Virus record (IMG/VR): IMGVR_UViG_3300042543_000383 | Location: 1-59,364 of that record | Source: a virus | Strand: one strand, 5' to 3' | DNA length: 59,364 nucleotides | Shown here: positions 58,362 to 59,364 of the stretch, one piece after another | Position numbering within the stretch: the first letter of the stretch is position 1 | How the letters are laid out: each line of letters begins with the position of its first letter | Notes under the pieces: model-generated | Databases searched by the model: none | What the model saw: the letters and a program-made list of their open reading frames with translations, nothing else | What the model was told of the DNA's origin: nothing | Translations under genes and position numbers: made by a program

Positions 58362-58952
58362 TCACTCGTTCGCTGGACTCGCGGACACGAACGAGTCTGC
58401 GGGCAGGATGGCCCCGATGCGCATGAACTCGAACGCGCCTCTGACGTTGGCGGTGATGGCGTTGCATCCGTTCGGGCGGCCGGCGTAGATGCCGTTGTCG
58501 AACCGCGGGCCAACCTCGTGCAGCGTCTTGCCGTCAAGGACGTACTTCGGCGCAGCGATGCCCTTGATTTGGTAGTACAGCGGCTCGCCGGTGCAGTCCG
58601 ATTTGGCCCAGTAACTCTCAGTGAAAACCGCGAACTCTGGGACGCAACGGTAGTCCCCGAGGGCTTGCGTGAACACACACGCCTCGGTGCGCTGTAGGTC
58701 GACGAACCCAAGGAACTGACGCGACCCATCGGCACCGATGAGGTATCGAACTCTCAGTCGAGAACCGGACATGTACCACTCGTCCGCCATCGCGTTGTTG
58801 ACCACCGGCTTTCCAGCTTCAGCCGTTGCGTTCGGCGCTCCACCATCCTGCGAAGAACCCATGTCGCGGTCGGTTGCCGCTTCGCATGCGGCCATGGCGT
58901 AGTAGACCGCAGCGCCCGCAACCAGCGTCTTGCCTGCGCGACCGAACTTCAT
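58362..58952 (-). CDS. Lipoprotein with myxobacteria-type cysteine domain
   Basis: The 196-residue product has a lipoprotein signal (TLVAGAAVYYAMAAC, lipobox before Cys23). RLRVRYLIGADGSRQFLGFVD is followed by a six-cysteine region (ACVF, YRCVP, SDCTGEP). This pattern resembles a domain widespread in myxobacterial lipoproteins. It may be a lysogenic-conversion gene that alters the cell surface. It ends 1 base from the ImmA gene on the other strand. Confidence 0.6.
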   Translation of the reverse strand: MKFGRAGKTLVAGAAVYYAMAACEAATDRDMGSSQDGGAPNATAEAGKPVVNNAMADEWYMSGSRLRVRYLIGADGSRQFLGFVDLQRTEACVFTQALGDYRCVPEFAVFTESYWAKSDCTGEPLYYQIKGIAAPKYVLDGKTLHEVGPRFDNGIYAGRPNGCNAITANVRGAFEFMRIGAILPADSFVSASPANE

Positions 58953-59128
58953 CGGCCACCCGCATCAGCAACTGCCCGCTCAAGAGCTTCGCGGGCCTCC
59001 TTCGAATCACGGATCGCTTTCTCCGCTGAGGCGTGCGCCGCAGCCGACTTTGCCCGCTGTTCCTCCCTGTCGCAGCCGACGCCGGCCACCAGACAACAGA
59101 CGGCAATGGTTGTCTTGAGCGCGTTCAT
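58949..59128 (-). CDS. Small coiled-coil lipoprotein
   Basis: A 59-residue ORF overlapping the next lipoprotein gene by 4 bases. The signal MNALKTTIAVCCLVAGVGC gives an acylated Cys19. The mature part is a charged helix (SAAAHASAEKAIRDSKEARE). Its small size and topology resemble Rz1-type outer-membrane spanins, though it lacks their proline richness. Confidence 0.55.
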   Translation of the reverse strand: MNALKTTIAVCCLVAGVGCDREEQRAKSAAAHASAEKAIRDSKEAREALERAVADAGGR

Positions 59129-59364
59129 TTCTTCGACCCTTCCTGATCGTTCCTGGACTTCTTGATTCGTCTTTCCGCATTGTCTGGCTGGACAATGGTC
59201 ACCTTCAGCCGCTCGCCGATGTCGCCGCGCCGAAGTTGCTTGATGTGGTCGTAGACCTTCGCAGCGTTCGACTCTGCTTCCCTGGCCGGACTCGCGCGCA
59301 GACGAAGCATGTCTTGCACCGTGACGTCTCGATACGTTGCAGCCGCAGCCGAGATCGCCGGGTT
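59125..59364 (-). CDS. C-terminal part of a gene cut by the right edge
   Basis: The frame is open from the window end through 80 codons, so the start lies outside. A GTG at 59319 is possible but probably internal. VQDMLRLRASPAREAESNAA, then ERLKVTIVQPDNAERRIKK, is reminiscent of the C-terminus of small terminase-like or DNA-packaging proteins, but this is weak. It overlaps the next gene by 4 bases. Confidence 0.5.
   Translation of the reverse strand, partial: NPAISAAAATYRDVTVQDMLRLRASPAREAESNAAKVYDHIKQLRRGDIGERLKVTIVQPDNAERRIKKSRNDQEGSKK

Overview
The window is a large piece of a temperate, contractile-tailed (myovirus-type) phage genome of high GC content. The likely host is a myxobacterium or close relative. 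Three things point there: the attachment site lies inside the integrase gene, as known for myxophage Mx8; a lipoprotein near the right end resembles a cysteine-containing domain common in myxobacterial proteomes; and codon use is strongly GC-biased. The host call is an inference. Terminase large subunit and portal genes are not in the window and presumably lie outside it.

Layout. (i) 1-35.4 kb, all on the + strand: prohead protease with scaffold (cut by the left edge), capsid decoration, major capsid, a structured tRNA-like stretch, head-tail connector genes, tail sheath, tube, chaperones, tape measure, a Mu-like baseplate series (gpN, gp44, gp45, gp46, gp47 and gp48 types), three paralogous fibre-like proteins, kelch/LamG/IPT adhesins, a group of small membrane proteins, a papain-like cysteine protease, more fibres, a T4-lysozyme-type endolysin, a zinc metallopeptidase and a calcineurin-like phosphoesterase. 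A strong two-way terminator at 35466-35499 closes this module. (ii) 35.5-41.0 kb, mostly - strand: small accessory genes, one isolated + strand DNA-binding gene with a palindromic operator, an ASCH-domain protein and a DUF932-like protein. (iii) 41.0-57.6 kb, - strand, almost fully translationally coupled: small zinc proteins, RecT, a Cas4-like nuclease, a DnaQ-like exonuclease, a Rad50-like ATPase, integrase with internal attP, a sliding clamp (DnaN), a DUF7768-like protein, a MazG-like pyrophosphohydrolase, and then a type IV-B-like CRISPR-Cas set (Cas6-like RAMP with zinc finger, Csf1, Cas11, Csf2, Csf3, CysH-like) followed by a SLOG protein and a terminator. (iv) 57.6-59.4 kb: an ImmA-like metallopeptidase facing a palindromic operator, two lipoproteins and a truncated gene.

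The most striking feature is the type IV-B-like effector set built into the replication/recombination operon of a phage. I see no CRISPR array, no cas1/cas2 and no DinG helicase. Its large subunit ends in QLSLF, which matches the bacterial sliding-clamp-binding consensus, and the same operon encodes a sliding clamp. This suggests, as an inference only, that the effector could be tethered to replicating DNA. Other points of note are a T7 slippery heptamer in a tail chaperone gene, a tRNA-Cys-derived attP inside int, palindromes inside promoter spacers, and a conserved stop-start junction (EVSQ-stop/ATG) reused between many small genes.
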